Assembly (NCBI GenBank): GCA_039707655.1
Contig: CM077674.1
Location: 235,019,904-235,083,903, forward strand
Direction: 5' to 3'
Length of the DNA: 64,000 nt
DNA from: Elymus sibiricus
Taxonomy: Eukaryota; Streptophyta; Magnoliopsida; Poales; Poaceae
The notes beneath the pieces were generated by a model. It worked only from the letters and a program-made list of their open reading frames with translations, had not been told where the DNA came from and made no database searches. How positions within the stretch are numbered: the first letter of the stretch is position 1; the number at the start of each line of letters is the position of its first letter. The translations under genes were made by a program, and so were the position numbers. Below are positions 34,707-46,275 of the stretch, in pieces.

Positions 34707-35379
34707 ATCAGCACTCCAGTAAGATAGATGTTAATATCTAGATAAAAGTATATTGCTCTGATAGACCTGTTAAATCTCACGTCTCGGGGCTTGGAATTTT
34801 CGTCTATAGTTGGGGGCTTTGCCACTAATCTTTCAGGGATGAAATTTTTTCTAAGGAAGAAACCGGCACAGCTGCCAACAGAATCAAAGACGGCATTCCA
34901 AACGACTGCGAGTGCTCGTTTGGGCGGTCGTACGAAAAAGAGACGGAGGAGCCACGGGAGTCAGAGTTGAAGAAGGCATACCATACGGGCGTAGGCGCTC
35001 GCTTGAGCGGTCGTTTGGGATGCCCTCGGCGAACGCTGCGAGAACAGAATCAAAGACGGTGTTCCCGACGACCGGACGCGCCCATATGAGTGGTCGTTCG
35101 GTCCATTCCCTGCGGCAGGTAAAAAAAGAAGAGATCCAGCAGCAGGTCAAATGACTGGCCATACGAGCACAAGCGCCCGTATGGAAGGCCGTCGTTGACC
35201 CGTCTGGCGCGATTCTTTCCCAATTTTGTTTTGATTTCTTTCTAACTAACTTATTATCTCATATCTTGTGATTACCTACAGGATTAGCCTTTATAAAAAG
35301 GAGGAAGGGACGTCCATAAACCTAAAACCATCTAATCTCTCATCTTCTTTGCTTCCCATCTCCTCCAAAAAGCTGTTAG

Positions 35380-35993
35380 TTGCAGGTAACAAGCACGATC
35401 GCCGCCATAAGCAACAAGACCTCGTCCACCTGTGCTCGCATCATCCCCTTCCCCAATTTGGATGATGTTGAGCCCTCTGGTTGGGAAGACCTGAGGAAGC
35501 TTATCATCAAGGAAGAACCTCGTGAGGAGAAGAAGGATATGGAGGAGAAGGTCGAGGTGGTGGAGATCGAGGAGGAAGAACAAGCAAAAGAGGGAGATAA
35601 TGTCCAGATGGGTATCCTCCTAATCCCTATAAATTCAATATCCGCAGATCTATTCCGTTATTTCCTCTGGGGCCTCCTTAATCTGAGTGGGGAAAGGAGC
35701 CACCGACCCTAGAGGAGATGAAGGAAAAGATTCGAGAGTTGGAGAAAGTTTCCAAGGCTTGTGTTAATGTGATCAGAGAAGGGATTGATTCTTACTGGGT
35801 GATGAGCAATGATTTGGAAGCAAGATTAGATGGTCTTTCCCATAAAATCAGGCTTATGATTGATACTCTTAACAACAACACTGCACAGCTTGAGTTTTTG
35901 ACCCAGGTTGTAGATGATCAGCAAGCCGTGATCGAGGAACTGAAGAACAAGCTTAAGAGCATCCGCGCTGCCTTCCAGGGATTCCAGGAGTGA
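35380..35993 (+). pseudogene. extra reading frame downstream of pol with coiled-coil C-terminus
   Basis: Two overlapping-phase frames (35380-35712 and 35718-35993) look like one protein broken by frameshifts near 35610-35715. The first part has an acidic block rich in E and K (KKDMEEKVEVVEIEEEE). The second is helical with heptad-like spacing (EKIRELEKVSKACVNVIREG, QAVIEELKNKLKSI). It lies between pol and the 3' LTR, where Athila-type elements may carry an additional ORF. I do not recognise a known domain, and no membrane segment or signal peptide is visible. Function unknown. Confidence 0.5.
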
Positions 35994-36226
35994 GCATGAA
36001 ATGCTTTGTGCCTGGATCTCCCAGGCTTGATTGTAAGCTTGGGGGAGATTCATGTGCACTTTATATATTTACCCTTTCTGCATTTACTTTTCCGTGAGAT
36101 TAGAGAAGAAGCTTTACTTTCAAAAAGGTTGAACTGTCCATTTTTCCTCTTGAATAAGGAATGATCCCTTCCAATGAGTTTAGAAATACCTTGATGTGTG
36201 AGATCATTACTTTTGTTTGAAGAACG

Positions 36227-37985
36227 TGTTGGGGAACGTTGCATGGGAAACAAAAAAAATTCCTACGCTCACAAGATCGATCTAGGAGATGAACATCTAC
36301 GAGAGGAGAGATTGCATCTACATACCCTTGTAGATCGCTAAGCAGAAGCGTTAAGAAATGCGGTTGATGTAGTCGAACGTCTTCGCGATCCAATCACGAT
36401 CCGTCCACGAACTCCCGATCAAGTGCCGAACGGACGGCACCTCCGAGTTTAGCACACGTGCGGCTTGGTGGCGTCCTCTCCTTCTTGATCCAGCAAGCGA
36501 GAGAGAGGGGGTAGATGAGATCGGGACCAACACGACGGTATGGTGGTGGTGGTGGCAGCGGAATTCCGGCAGGGCTTCGGCAAGCGCGTACCGGTGAAAC
36601 GTGGGAGGAGTTGGGAGAGGTAACGGGCAAGGGTCCAAGGGGTGGCTGCCCCCAACGCCTCCCCACCTTTATACAGGCATGGAGGGGGCTGGTGGCTTGC
36701 CCTCCAAGGCCCTAGGGTCGTTGGCCAAAGGGGGAGGAAGGAAATCCCTCCTTTCCTTCCCCACCGATCGCTATCCCCCCTTTTTAGGGATCCTGATCTT
36801 ATTCCTTTGGGATATGATACTATTCTTTTTAAGGGAGTATCTTGGTGCGCCTAGACCAGGGTTGTGGGGACTTTCCCCACTACCCACGTTCATGTGGGTC
36901 CCCCATGCATATGGGCCCCACTCCGGAACTTTCTAGAACCTTCCCGGTACAATACCGAAAAAACTCGAACTTTTTCCGGAACCTGATAACAACTTTCCAT
37001 ATATGAATCTTTACCTCCGGACTATTCCGGAGCTCCTCGTGATGTCCCGGATCCCATCCGGGACTCCGAACAACCTTCGGACTTTCCACTATTAATATCT
37101 CAATACTACCCTAGTGCTACCGAACGTTAAGCGTGCGACCCTACGGGTTCGGGAATATGCAGACATGACCGAGACTCCTCTCCGATCAATAATCAATAGC
37201 GGGACCTGGATTCCCATATTGGTTCCTACATATTCAACGAAGATCTTTATCGGTTGAACCACGATGTCAAGGATTCAGTCAATCCCGTATGCAATTCCCT
37301 TTGTCCGGCGATATGTTACTTGCCCGAGATTCGATCGTCGGTATCTCCATACCTAGTTCAATCTCGTTACCGGAAAGTCTCTTTACTCGTTCCGTAATAC
37401 AAGATCCCGTGGCTAAATCTTTAGTCACATTGCTTGCAAGCTCATTGTGATGCTGTATTGCAGAGTGGGCCCTGAGATACCTCTCCGTCATACGGAGTGA
37501 CAAATTCCCAGTCTTGATCCATGCCAACTCAACAGACACCCTCAGAGATACCTGTAGAGCATCTTTATAGTCACCCAGTTACGTTGCGACGTTTGATACA
37601 CACAAGGTACTCCTCCGGTGTCAGTGAGTTGCATGATCTCATGGTCATAGGAACAGATACTTGACATGCGAAAACGATAGCAATAAACTTGACACGATCA
37701 TATGCTACGTTCATAGTTTGGGTCTTGTCCATCACATCATTCTCCTAATGATGTGATCCCGTTATCAAATGACAACTCATGTCTATGACCAGGAAACCAT
37801 GGCCATCTTTGATCAACGAGCTAGTCAGGTAGAGGCTCACTAGGGACATGTTGTTGTCTACGTATCCACACATGTATTTGTGTTTCCAACCAATACAATT
37901 ATTGCATGGATAATAAACGATTATCATGAACAAGGAAATATAATAATAACCATTTTATTATTTCCTCTAGGGCATATTTCCAACA
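36227..37985 (-). mobile_element. BARE1/WIS/Angela-type Copia solo LTR, 1.76 kb
   Basis: Plus strand starts TGTTGGGGAACG and ends CCTCTAGGGCATATTTCCAACA, the complement of the family's LTR start, so orientation is minus. A perfect target duplication GAACG flanks it (36222-36226, 37986-37990). The ends and the phrase GTGCCGAACGGACGGCACCT are diagnostic of this Triticeae Copia group. No internal region is present. Confidence 0.95.
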
Positions 37986-38565
37986 GAACGTGCTTGATAG
38001 TTGTTGTGATCTAAATAGTAGTGCATATTTACTTACATGATGATTATAAGTCCCCCACATCTTAGTTGTATAAATTTTTGAAGGGAGATAAAACAACTAT
38101 ATATGCTAGCTTATTGAAGGGTTCAACTTACTTAAGGGCAAGCAAACAAATAATCCTCTGCTAAAATACTTTGGGAAATGAAGTCTCTCTGAGAATAAGG
38201 CTGGCTTACACTTAAAGTTTCATTGAGCCTTCAAAATGATTCAACGAGGAGAGACTGAACCCTTTGTGATAAAAGCTTTTTACAAGAAAAATGAGACAAG
38301 TAAACCACTTGCCCGGTTGAAACAACAATGAACTAGGATATGAAGTTGTTACTTGTCCTCGGTAAAATTAAATGACAAGATGTGGATGCTTGCATGATCA
38401 TTACCAGAGTAAGCATGGGCTATTGTTTGCCACATATACGCATCAACAAACGTTCCTCTTGGGGGTAATGGACTCATACCTTTTGATATCCATATCTTAT
38501 AAACACAAGGGTGACCTCGTTCTTTACAAGCCACGGTACTTGCTCAGGGACGAGCAAGACTTAAG

Positions 38566-38576
38566 CTTGGGGGAGT
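38566..38576 (+). other. polypurine tract of the Athila-like element
   Basis: CTTGGGGGAGT directly precedes the LTR start TGATGAGTCC at 38577; it primes plus-strand DNA synthesis in this family. The preceding phrase CAGGGACGAGCAAGACTTAAG is the usual upstream context. Confidence 0.85.
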
Positions 38577-40012
38577 TGATGAGTCCAATTTACGTGACAT
38601 TTTTCCTATATATTTTGTGCCTACAAGGTGGGCTTTGTGGAATCTTACTGCGTTCGCGCACTTCTTTTTGTTAATAATCCCTCAGGTAACGTCTTTTGGA
38701 GCAATATCCATTTAATGGAGAAAATCCTCGGAAATGGCAGTGGAATCACACATTAAAGGTGATAAACACTCCCATAAAAAGATCAAGCAAGAAGGCCAAA
38801 GAAACAACCGTCGTCGCTCTTTCAGAGCGAACGACGGCGTTCCATGCGACCACGCTCACTCGCATGAGGAGTCATTTAGCGCACCGCCGCCTCTAGGGGA
38901 TCGACTATTTTCACCCAGTCGAAGCGGATCATGGACGGGACAAACAGACACTCCAGAAACTCATCCAGAAGGCAGAGCCCTAGCCGCAGGAGCCTATCCG
39001 GAGGGAGGATCGATCGGGAGAAGAAGGGGATTCCTCTCACCGCGTGAGGAACGGCATCATCATCAACATCTACATCATCACCATCTTCATCATCATCATC
39101 ATCCACATCCTTATCATCTGCAACATCAAGAACCCTAGTGGATCCTTCGGTGTATCGGTTGAATCATTCGCCCATGTATTCGATTACCCTTACCATGATG
39201 ATCGTTGTTCTTATGTGTGAGTAGACCCCTAGTTCTCGGGGATATGGATGAACCTTGGTATGTGTAGGATCTGAAACGTTTATTATGGATATGAGATCCT
39301 CTGTTGAATGATTAGTTTAATAACTTCGTGAGTGTTGTGAAGGGGCCCCATGATACGTCTCCAACGTATCTATAATTTATGAAGTATTCATGCCATGTTT
39401 ATAACAATTTTATATGGTTTTGGAATGATTTGAATAGAACTAACCCGGACTGACGCTGTTTTCAGCAGAACTACTGTGGTGTTGTTTTTTGTGCAGAAAT
39501 AAAAGTTCTTGAATTGACCCCAAAATTTACGGTGATTTTTTATGGACAAAAAGAGACCCCCGAAGCTTCGTGGGAGGACCAGAAGAGCTACGAGGAAGTG
39601 GCTGATGGGAATGTTGCATGAAAATCAAAAAAAATCCTACGAAACACCCAAGATCTAATCTAGGAGATGCATAGCAACAAGAGGGGAGTGTGTCTACATA
39701 CCCTTGTAGACCGAAAGCGTTAGCGTCATAACGCGGTTGATGTAGTCGTACTCTTCATGGTCCAATCGCGATCCAATCCGATCTAGTGCCGAACGGACGG
39801 CACCTCCGAGATTAGCACATGTTTAGCTCGATGGCGTCCTCTCTTTCTTGATCCAGCAAGCAAGGGGGAGGAGGTAGATGAGATTGGAAGTAGCACGGCG
39901 GTATGGTGGTTGTGGCAGCAGCGGAACTCTGGCAGGGCTTCGCCAAGCATTGACGGAACGTGGAGAACGAGTATACGGGAGAGAGGGAGGCGCCAGGAGG
40001 AACGGTGCAGCC

Positions 40013-41531
40013 TGATACGTCTCTGTCGTATCTATAATTTTTGATTGTTTCATGCCAATGTTCTACCACTTTCACATATTTTTGGCAACATATTATATTA
40101 TTTTTGGGACTAACATATTGATCCAGTGCCCAGTGCCAGTTCCTGTTTTCTGCTTGTTTTTTGTTTCACAGAAAATCCATATCAAACGAAGTCCAAATGC
40201 AATAAAATTTTATGGAGAATTATTTTGGAATATATGTGATTTTTGGGAGGTGGAATCAACGCAAACGGAGGCCCACAACCTCCACAAGCCACCTGGGCAC
40301 GGGCCCCCCCTGGCGCGCGGTGGTGCCTCGTGGGCACACCGTAAGTCGGTTGGGGCTCTTCTTCGGCCGCAAGGAAGCTAATATCCGGAAAAAAATCGTG
40401 TTAAAATTTCAGCGCAATCGGAGTTACGGATCTCCAGAAATTTAAGAAATGATGAAAGGCCAGAAAACTGGAACACGAAACAGAAGAGAACAGAGAGTGA
40501 GAGAGAGAGAGAGATCCAATCTCGGAGGGGCTCCTGCCCCTCCGCCGCCATGGCAGCCATGGACCAGAGGGGAAACTCTCCTCCCATCTAGGGGGAAGGC
40601 CAAGGAAGAATAAGAAGGAGGGGGGCTCTGTCCTCCTCTCTTGCGGTGGCGCCAGAGCGCCGCCGGGGGAAACATCGTGACGGCGATCTACACCAACAAC
40701 TTCGCCGCTGTCAACACCAACTCTCCCCCTCCTCTATGCAGCGGTGTAACACCTCTTCTCCTAGCTGTAATCTCTACTTAAACATGGTGCTTAATGCTAC
40801 ATATTATTATCCAATGATTTGTGGCCATCCTATGATGTTTGAGTAGATTTTTTTTGTCCTATGGGTTGATTGATGATCGTGATTGGTTTGAGTTGTATGT
40901 TTTATTTTGGTGTTGTCCTATGGTGCCCTCCGTGTCGCTCAAGCGTGAGGGATTCCCGCTGTAGGGTTTGCAATACGTTCATAATTCTCTTATAGTGGGT
41001 GGCGTGAGTGACTGAAACACATACCCGAGTAAGGGGGTTGTTGCGTATGGGAGTAAAGAGGACTTGATACTTAATGCTATGGTTGGGTTTTACCTTAATG
41101 ATCTTTGGTAGTTGCGGATGCTTGCTAGAGTTCCAATCATAAGTGCATATGATCCAAGTACGGAAAGTATATTAGCTCATGCCTCTCCCTCATATAAAAT
41201 TGCAATAATGATTACCGGTCTAGTTATCGATTGCCTATGGACAAATCTTTCTCTGGTGTTACAAAAAGCTTTCTACTAAATAACTAACTTTTATTATCTC
41301 GCAAATTACTCCTAGTTTTATTCTCGTTAAGTACTTCTAATCTTATCCTTACACCCGCAAAATAGTTTCATACTTGTTCTAGGTAAAGCGAACGTTAAGT
41401 GCGCGTAGAGTTGTATCGGTGGTCGATAGAATTTTAAGGGAATATTAATTCTACCTTTAGCTCCTCGTTGGGTTCGACACTCTTATTTATCGAAAAAGCT
41501 ACAATTGATCCCCTATACTTGTGGGTCATCA
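40013..41531 (+). mobile_element. Gypsy-type solo LTR, 1.52 kb
   Basis: Starts TGATACGTCTCTGTCG, ends TTGTGGGTCATCA, flanked by CAGCC (40008-40012) and TAGCC (41532-41536), a target duplication with one change. Inserted in the BARE-type LTR. It shares its terminal motif with the LTR at 39351 but the bodies differ, so it is another TGATACGTC-type family. Confidence 0.9.
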
Positions 41532-42886
41532 TAGCCCCCTGCGCCCCTCCCCACTATATATATGGGTGAGGAGGAGGGGGCTCCGGCCCTAGCCCCTCCT
41601 CCAAGGGAGGGGGCGGCGGCCCTAGGAGGTGGCTTGGCTCCCAAGCCAAGGGGGGCGCCTCCCACTCCTAGGGTTTGCCCTCCCTTGGCGCATGGGCCTG
41701 GTGGGGGGCTGGTGCGCCTGGCCCATCTAGGCCAGGGCACCCCCCTTACAGCCCACGTGGGTCCCCGGGGCTGGTGGACCCCCCGGTGGACCCCCGGAAC
41801 CCTTCGGTGCCTCCGTCACACTTTGCTGGCATGCTCCCGAACCTTTCCGGTAGCCAAAACAGGGCTTCCCATATATAAATCTTTACCTCCCGACCATTCC
41901 GGAGCTCCTCGTGATATCCCGAATCCCATACGGGACTCCGAACAACCTTCGGACTTTCCGCTCTTAATATCTCAATACTACCCTAGCGCTACCGAACGTT
42001 AAGCGTGCGACCCTATGGGCTCGGAACATGCAGACATGACCGAGACTCCTCTCTGGTCAATAACCAATAGCAGGACCTGGATGCCCATATTGATTCCTAC
42101 ATATTCAACAAAGATCTTTATCGGTTGAACCACAATGTCGAGAATTCAATTAATCCCGTATGTAATTCCCTTTGTCCGGCGATATGTTACTTGCCCGAGA
42201 TTCGATCGTCGGTATCTCCATACCTAGTTCAATGTCGTTACCGGCAAGTCTCTTTACTCATTCCGTAATACAAGATCCTGTGAATAACTCATTATCCACA
42301 TTGCTTGCAAGCTCTTTACGATGTTGTATTACCGAGAGGGACCAGAGATATCTCTCCGTCACACGGTGCGATAAATTCCAGTCTTGATCCATGCAACTCA
42401 ACCGACACCTTCGGAGATACCTGTAGAGCACCTTTACGATCACCCAGTTACGAAGTGACGTTTGATAGCACATAAGGTATTCCTCCGGTATCCGGGAGTG
42501 ACATGATGTGATCCCGTTATCAAATGACAACTCATGTATATGGTTAGGAAACCTTAACCATCTTTGATCAACGAGCTAGTCTAGTAGAGTGTGACGCCCC
42601 CGACTTAATCGTGCACTAATCATACACGCAAATGCACACGATCAAGCCTAGGGACTCACTTGAAGATATCACAACACAACTCTAGACACAAATAAAATAA
42701 TACAAGCTTATTATTACAAGCCAGAGGCCTCGAGGGCTCGAATACATAAGCTTGCGCATACAAGCGTCAGCGAAAGCAAAAGTATCTGAGTACAGACACA
42801 AAGTTAAACAAGATGCCTTAAGAAGGCGAAAATAAACAACAGCTCTGATCGAAAGAGGCAAGGCCTCCTGCCTGGGAACCTCCTAA

Positions 42887-43087
42887 CTACTCCTCGTCGG
42901 CTGGCTCGATCCAGTAATAGGTACCATCGGGACCCTCCTGGTAGTAAGCTCCAGCGGTGGCATCTGGCTCCTGGGCTCCATCGGCTGATGCATCATCAAT
43001 TGGGTATGGGGAAAAAGAAATAGCAGAGCAACCGTGAGTACTCATCCAAAGTACTCGCAAGACTGACATCAGAACTATGCTAAACAT
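42887..43087 (-). other. short conserved-looking frame inside the LTR
   Basis: A 66-codon minus-strand frame ends in an acidic, tyrosine-rich tail YYQEGPDGTYYWIEPADEE just before the LTR 3' end. The same frame is at 51311-51511 in the other LTR. A pyrimidine-rich stretch followed by CAG around 42985 looks like a splice acceptor, so the tail may be the last exon of a spliced LTR transcript. Similar acidic tails seem familiar to me from grass repeats, but I cannot name a family. Confidence 0.4.
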
Positions 43088-44293
43088 GCAATGGTATCAA
43101 ATGAGAAGGCTGTATTTGTGGACTGTATTGCAGAAATGCCAGAAGAGAGAGAAAGGCCTAGCCTATCGAAGACTAGCATTTTCAAGCAGTCTTGCAGCAT
43201 CAGAAGAGAGTAGATAGTAATAGCATACATGTTGTCATACAGTAGCAATGCCCTGAGATCCTTTCTCGACTCCCTGCGAGAAAGCGATCCCGAGAGCAGT
43301 ATTAACAGTTTATCATGTATCATCATCTCTTTATAGTTGTCATGGATCCGGGCACAACTCCAAGCGTCCTGTTACCGTGGACACGGCTATTCGAATAGAT
43401 ATCTTCCCTGCAGGGGTGCACTACTGTTACCCAACACGCTTGATTACCTCCGGCCGGATACACTTGCTGGGTAATACCCGGCCTCGGGTGATCGACACAA
43501 CGCAGCCCGACCTAGAGCTCAGCAGAGAGGCCAACACGCCGGTCTAAATCCTAAGTGCGCAGGGGTCTTGGGCCATCGCCCTCCGCACTCCTGCACGTTA
43601 CGTGACTGGCCGGAGAAACAGGCGCGACACTGGACAACCCAGTGAAGTAACCAGCCCAATCCCGGCGATCAGCCCGCAAAGTAACTTGTGACGTCTGAAG
43701 AGCTTTCGGCTGATACTACGCTGCAGAGGGCCCCATTAAACCATTATCCCACGTGGTGGTAGTGCGAAATGGGCACGACGACCCACTCAGATGAAATACC
43801 CAGTTCCGTTAGGCGTATTTAGTATCGCGCGGGTGCTCTTGGAGCCGACCCGTCTTTAATGATATTCGCTCGCGGGCACCCTTGGGGCCAGCCCGACTTT
43901 ACATTTCCCCGCGGGTACCTCTCGAGGTGGACCCGCCTGTAACAAAGGTCAAAGTAACCGTGTGTCCAAGTAACGAGGAGGAATCCGAGGAATCACCCTC
44001 GATGGATTCCCACTCGAGGAGTTGCGCGACGGTAGCTTAGCGGAGGTGATGTAAGAGGAATCACCCTCGATAACACACATCCGGGAAGCTATTCTACAGA
44101 GGCACCACCGGAAGTGAGCTAAGAGGTATCACCCTCGGCACTCGATGCCAGCTCTGCAGTGTCGAGCAATTTAGGGGGTGTGCTGTGATGTGCTGTTCTC
44201 AGCCCGTCGATCATTCGAACGGGGCACAGGTACTAAAGCGGAGCAACTACAGCAAGGGAGAGGGGCCACAGATGGTTTTCCATCCAACCTATA

Positions 44294-44584
44294 CTAAGCA
44301 GTTTGGATAATAAGGCAGGTATCAATAGCAGTTATCAAAAACAGGCTATGCATCAGAAATAGGATAAAACAAAATGCAGCAATTTCTAATGCAAGCAGGA
44401 GGGAGAAGGAATGGATGATATAGGCATGCGTCAAGGGGGTTTGCTTGCCTGGTTGCTTTGCAGACATAAACGGATCTTCAGCGTAGCAGACGATCACCGG
44501 ATCATCAGCGCTCTCGGAGTCTATCGGAGAGAAGAGGGGGAGGAAACAAATAAATATACAGCAAACAAATGCAACACAATACAA
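44294..44584 (-). other. candidate exon DSESADD...QPGK inside the LTR
   Basis: The minus-strand frame holds an exon-like segment (about 44451-44523) preceded by a good acceptor (pyrimidine run, then GATAG). It encodes DSESADDPVIVCYAEDPF and QPGK. The copy in the other LTR is at 52718-53008. Together with the GC-rich leader and the YYQEGPDG tail it gives the LTR a gene-like organisation; coding status is unproven. Confidence 0.35.
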
Positions 44585-44989
44585 GACAAGGCGATAAGTT
44601 GTGCCGGGTGTGACCTAACGCAGTGCTACACGATACCGAGGAAGGGGGGAACCTATCCGTGAAAGTATTCCCGATTCCGGACATGTGTCAGACAGATGAC
44701 CGGAGGGGGCAATGTTCCAGGCTGCGATGTTGTAAGCATGGGACAGCTAGTATGCATCGCAGGGTTGATATACTGCCTATCTAAGTGCTCTAGTCAATTT
44801 AGGAATTTAACCGGAATTATTTTATTAAAGTCATGCACTATTCACCTATCCGAAACAGGCAAAAAGTTACAGGTGTGCTATGCTAGGGGCATCTGACAGA
44901 CTAACGGACAGCGTAACCGGATTCGTCTCGTCGTTCTGAGCAACTTTCATGTTCAAAGTTTTTCGATCCGGGCTACGGTTTATTTTATA

Positions 44990-45240
44990 TTAATTACTAA
45001 AGATTTAATCATTATCTAAATTTCTTTTAATTAATATATCCTAATTATCCGAAACAATATTTACTGTTTATTTAAATCAATTAATTAACAGATTAATTAA
45101 TCACCCTAATTAACCTTAATCAGTTAATTAATTAACTAATTACCTAATTAATTAAATCACTAATTAATTAATCTAATTAATTAATTATTAATATTAATAT
45201 TCATTTATTTATTTACTTTCTAATTTCATTTTTATTTTAA
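44990..45240. repeat. TTAATTAA-rich tract in the LTR
   Basis: About 250 bp made almost only of TAATTAAT words, followed by (ACAC)n/(ATAC)n at about 45270-45395. Repeated at about 53413-53663 in the other LTR. Confidence 0.85.
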
Positions 45241-45399
45241 ACACTTTTATTTTTATTTTGTTATTAGTATATACGTGTATGTGTGTACGTATATACGTAT
45301 ATCCATACGTATATACATACACACACGCACGCTACATGCACACACATATTTCACACACATCCACACACGCACACACGCACGGGCACGCACACGCACGCG

Positions 45400-45860
45400 G
45401 GCAGGGCCGCGGCCGGTGGCCGGCGGCGGCACGGGTCGCGCGGGGGGGGGGGGGGGCGAGAGCTCACCGGGGGAGGGGCGTGGCCGGCGGTGGCCGGCGG
45501 TGCGCCGGCGGCGAGGAGGGCCGCGGGCGACGGGGCAGAGCAGGAGGCGACGGGCCGGCCGGTGCGGGGGCGAGGCGGCCGGGGGCGGCGAGCCGCGGCC
45601 ACGGGGCGACGCGGGGGTGGCGGGGCCGGCGACGGCGGGCCGTGCGGGGCTGACCGGCGGCGGAGCAGGCGGGCGGCGCACGCGGCGGAGGCGAGCGGCG
45701 GGCGCGGTCGGGGGGGGAAAGACGGGGCGCGGGCCGCCGGGGCCGAGCCGGCCGGGCGCGGGGGCGCAGGGCGCCGGCGGGGGCTGGCGACCGGGGCGGC
45801 GACGCGGGGCCGCGCGGCCGGTGCGGGGCGGGCGCGGGCGAGCGCCCGAGCAGCGGCGCG
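45400..45860. other. very GC-rich leader segment with G15 run in the LTR
   Basis: A CpG-dense block with an uninterrupted G15 run (45432-45446; G14 in the other copy at 53866-53879). It lies just downstream of the minus-strand TATA box, so it would be transcribed as a C-rich leader. Long frames through it on both strands are composition artefacts. A GGTGAGCTC donor-like site lies on the minus strand near 45463-45470. Confidence 0.6.
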
Positions 45861-45905
45861 CGGGGATAAATGGGACGGCTAGAGTTAGGGTTCGTCCCGG
45901 TTTCG

Positions 45906-45916
45906 TATATATATAG
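45906..45916 (-). promoter_or_regulatory. TATA box of the 3' LTR
   Basis: CTATATATATA on the minus strand, about 360 bp inside the LTR start at 46275. About 40 bases downstream is AACCCTAACTCTAGCCG, a typical leader start in plant LTR transcripts. The copy in the 5' LTR is at 54329-54339 and is the one expected to drive the element's RNA. Confidence 0.65.
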
Positions 45917-46275
45917 GGTGCAAACGGGCCACCGAATTTCGACCCGGTTAGGTCCAATTTTCCCACCGTTGCAAAAATTCATTTTAAATCCTTTTGAGGC
46001 ACCTAACAAGTTCTAAAAATACTCGTTCTAATTTTGTAAAACATTACGGAACATTTCCAATCCATCCAACATTTTTAATTTCGGTTTTGAACAACTTTAT
46101 CATCCGCCTTTTTCGGACGATTTAAATTGCAATGAAAATTAACGGGGTTTGCACGGACGCGAGTTCAACAACAGCGATCGCGGCAACAGTGATCGCGGTG
46201 AGGTGGCACCACTAACGTAGGATTACTGTAGCTTAGTTTCCGAAATTACTGTAGCCTAATTATCCGGGCGTCACA

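Larger units (their letters stand above)
42590..46275 (-). repeat. 3' LTR of the young element (3686 bp)
   Basis: Direct repeat of 51014-54698. On the minus strand the order is: short promoter region, TATA at about 45906-45916, GC-rich leader (45400-45860), AT-rich tract (44990-45240), then candidate exons. The differences I see from the other copy are single bases near 43434, 43791, 44240, 44523-44524, 44600, 44873, 45054, 45682 and 45898, plus 15 versus 14 G in a G run. Confidence 0.95.

Noticed and set aside
45253..45966. Long frames (up to 237 codons) in the GC-rich LTR block, also at 53682-54432
   Set aside because: Open in all phases on both strands because of extreme GC content; R/G/P/A-rich with no domain.
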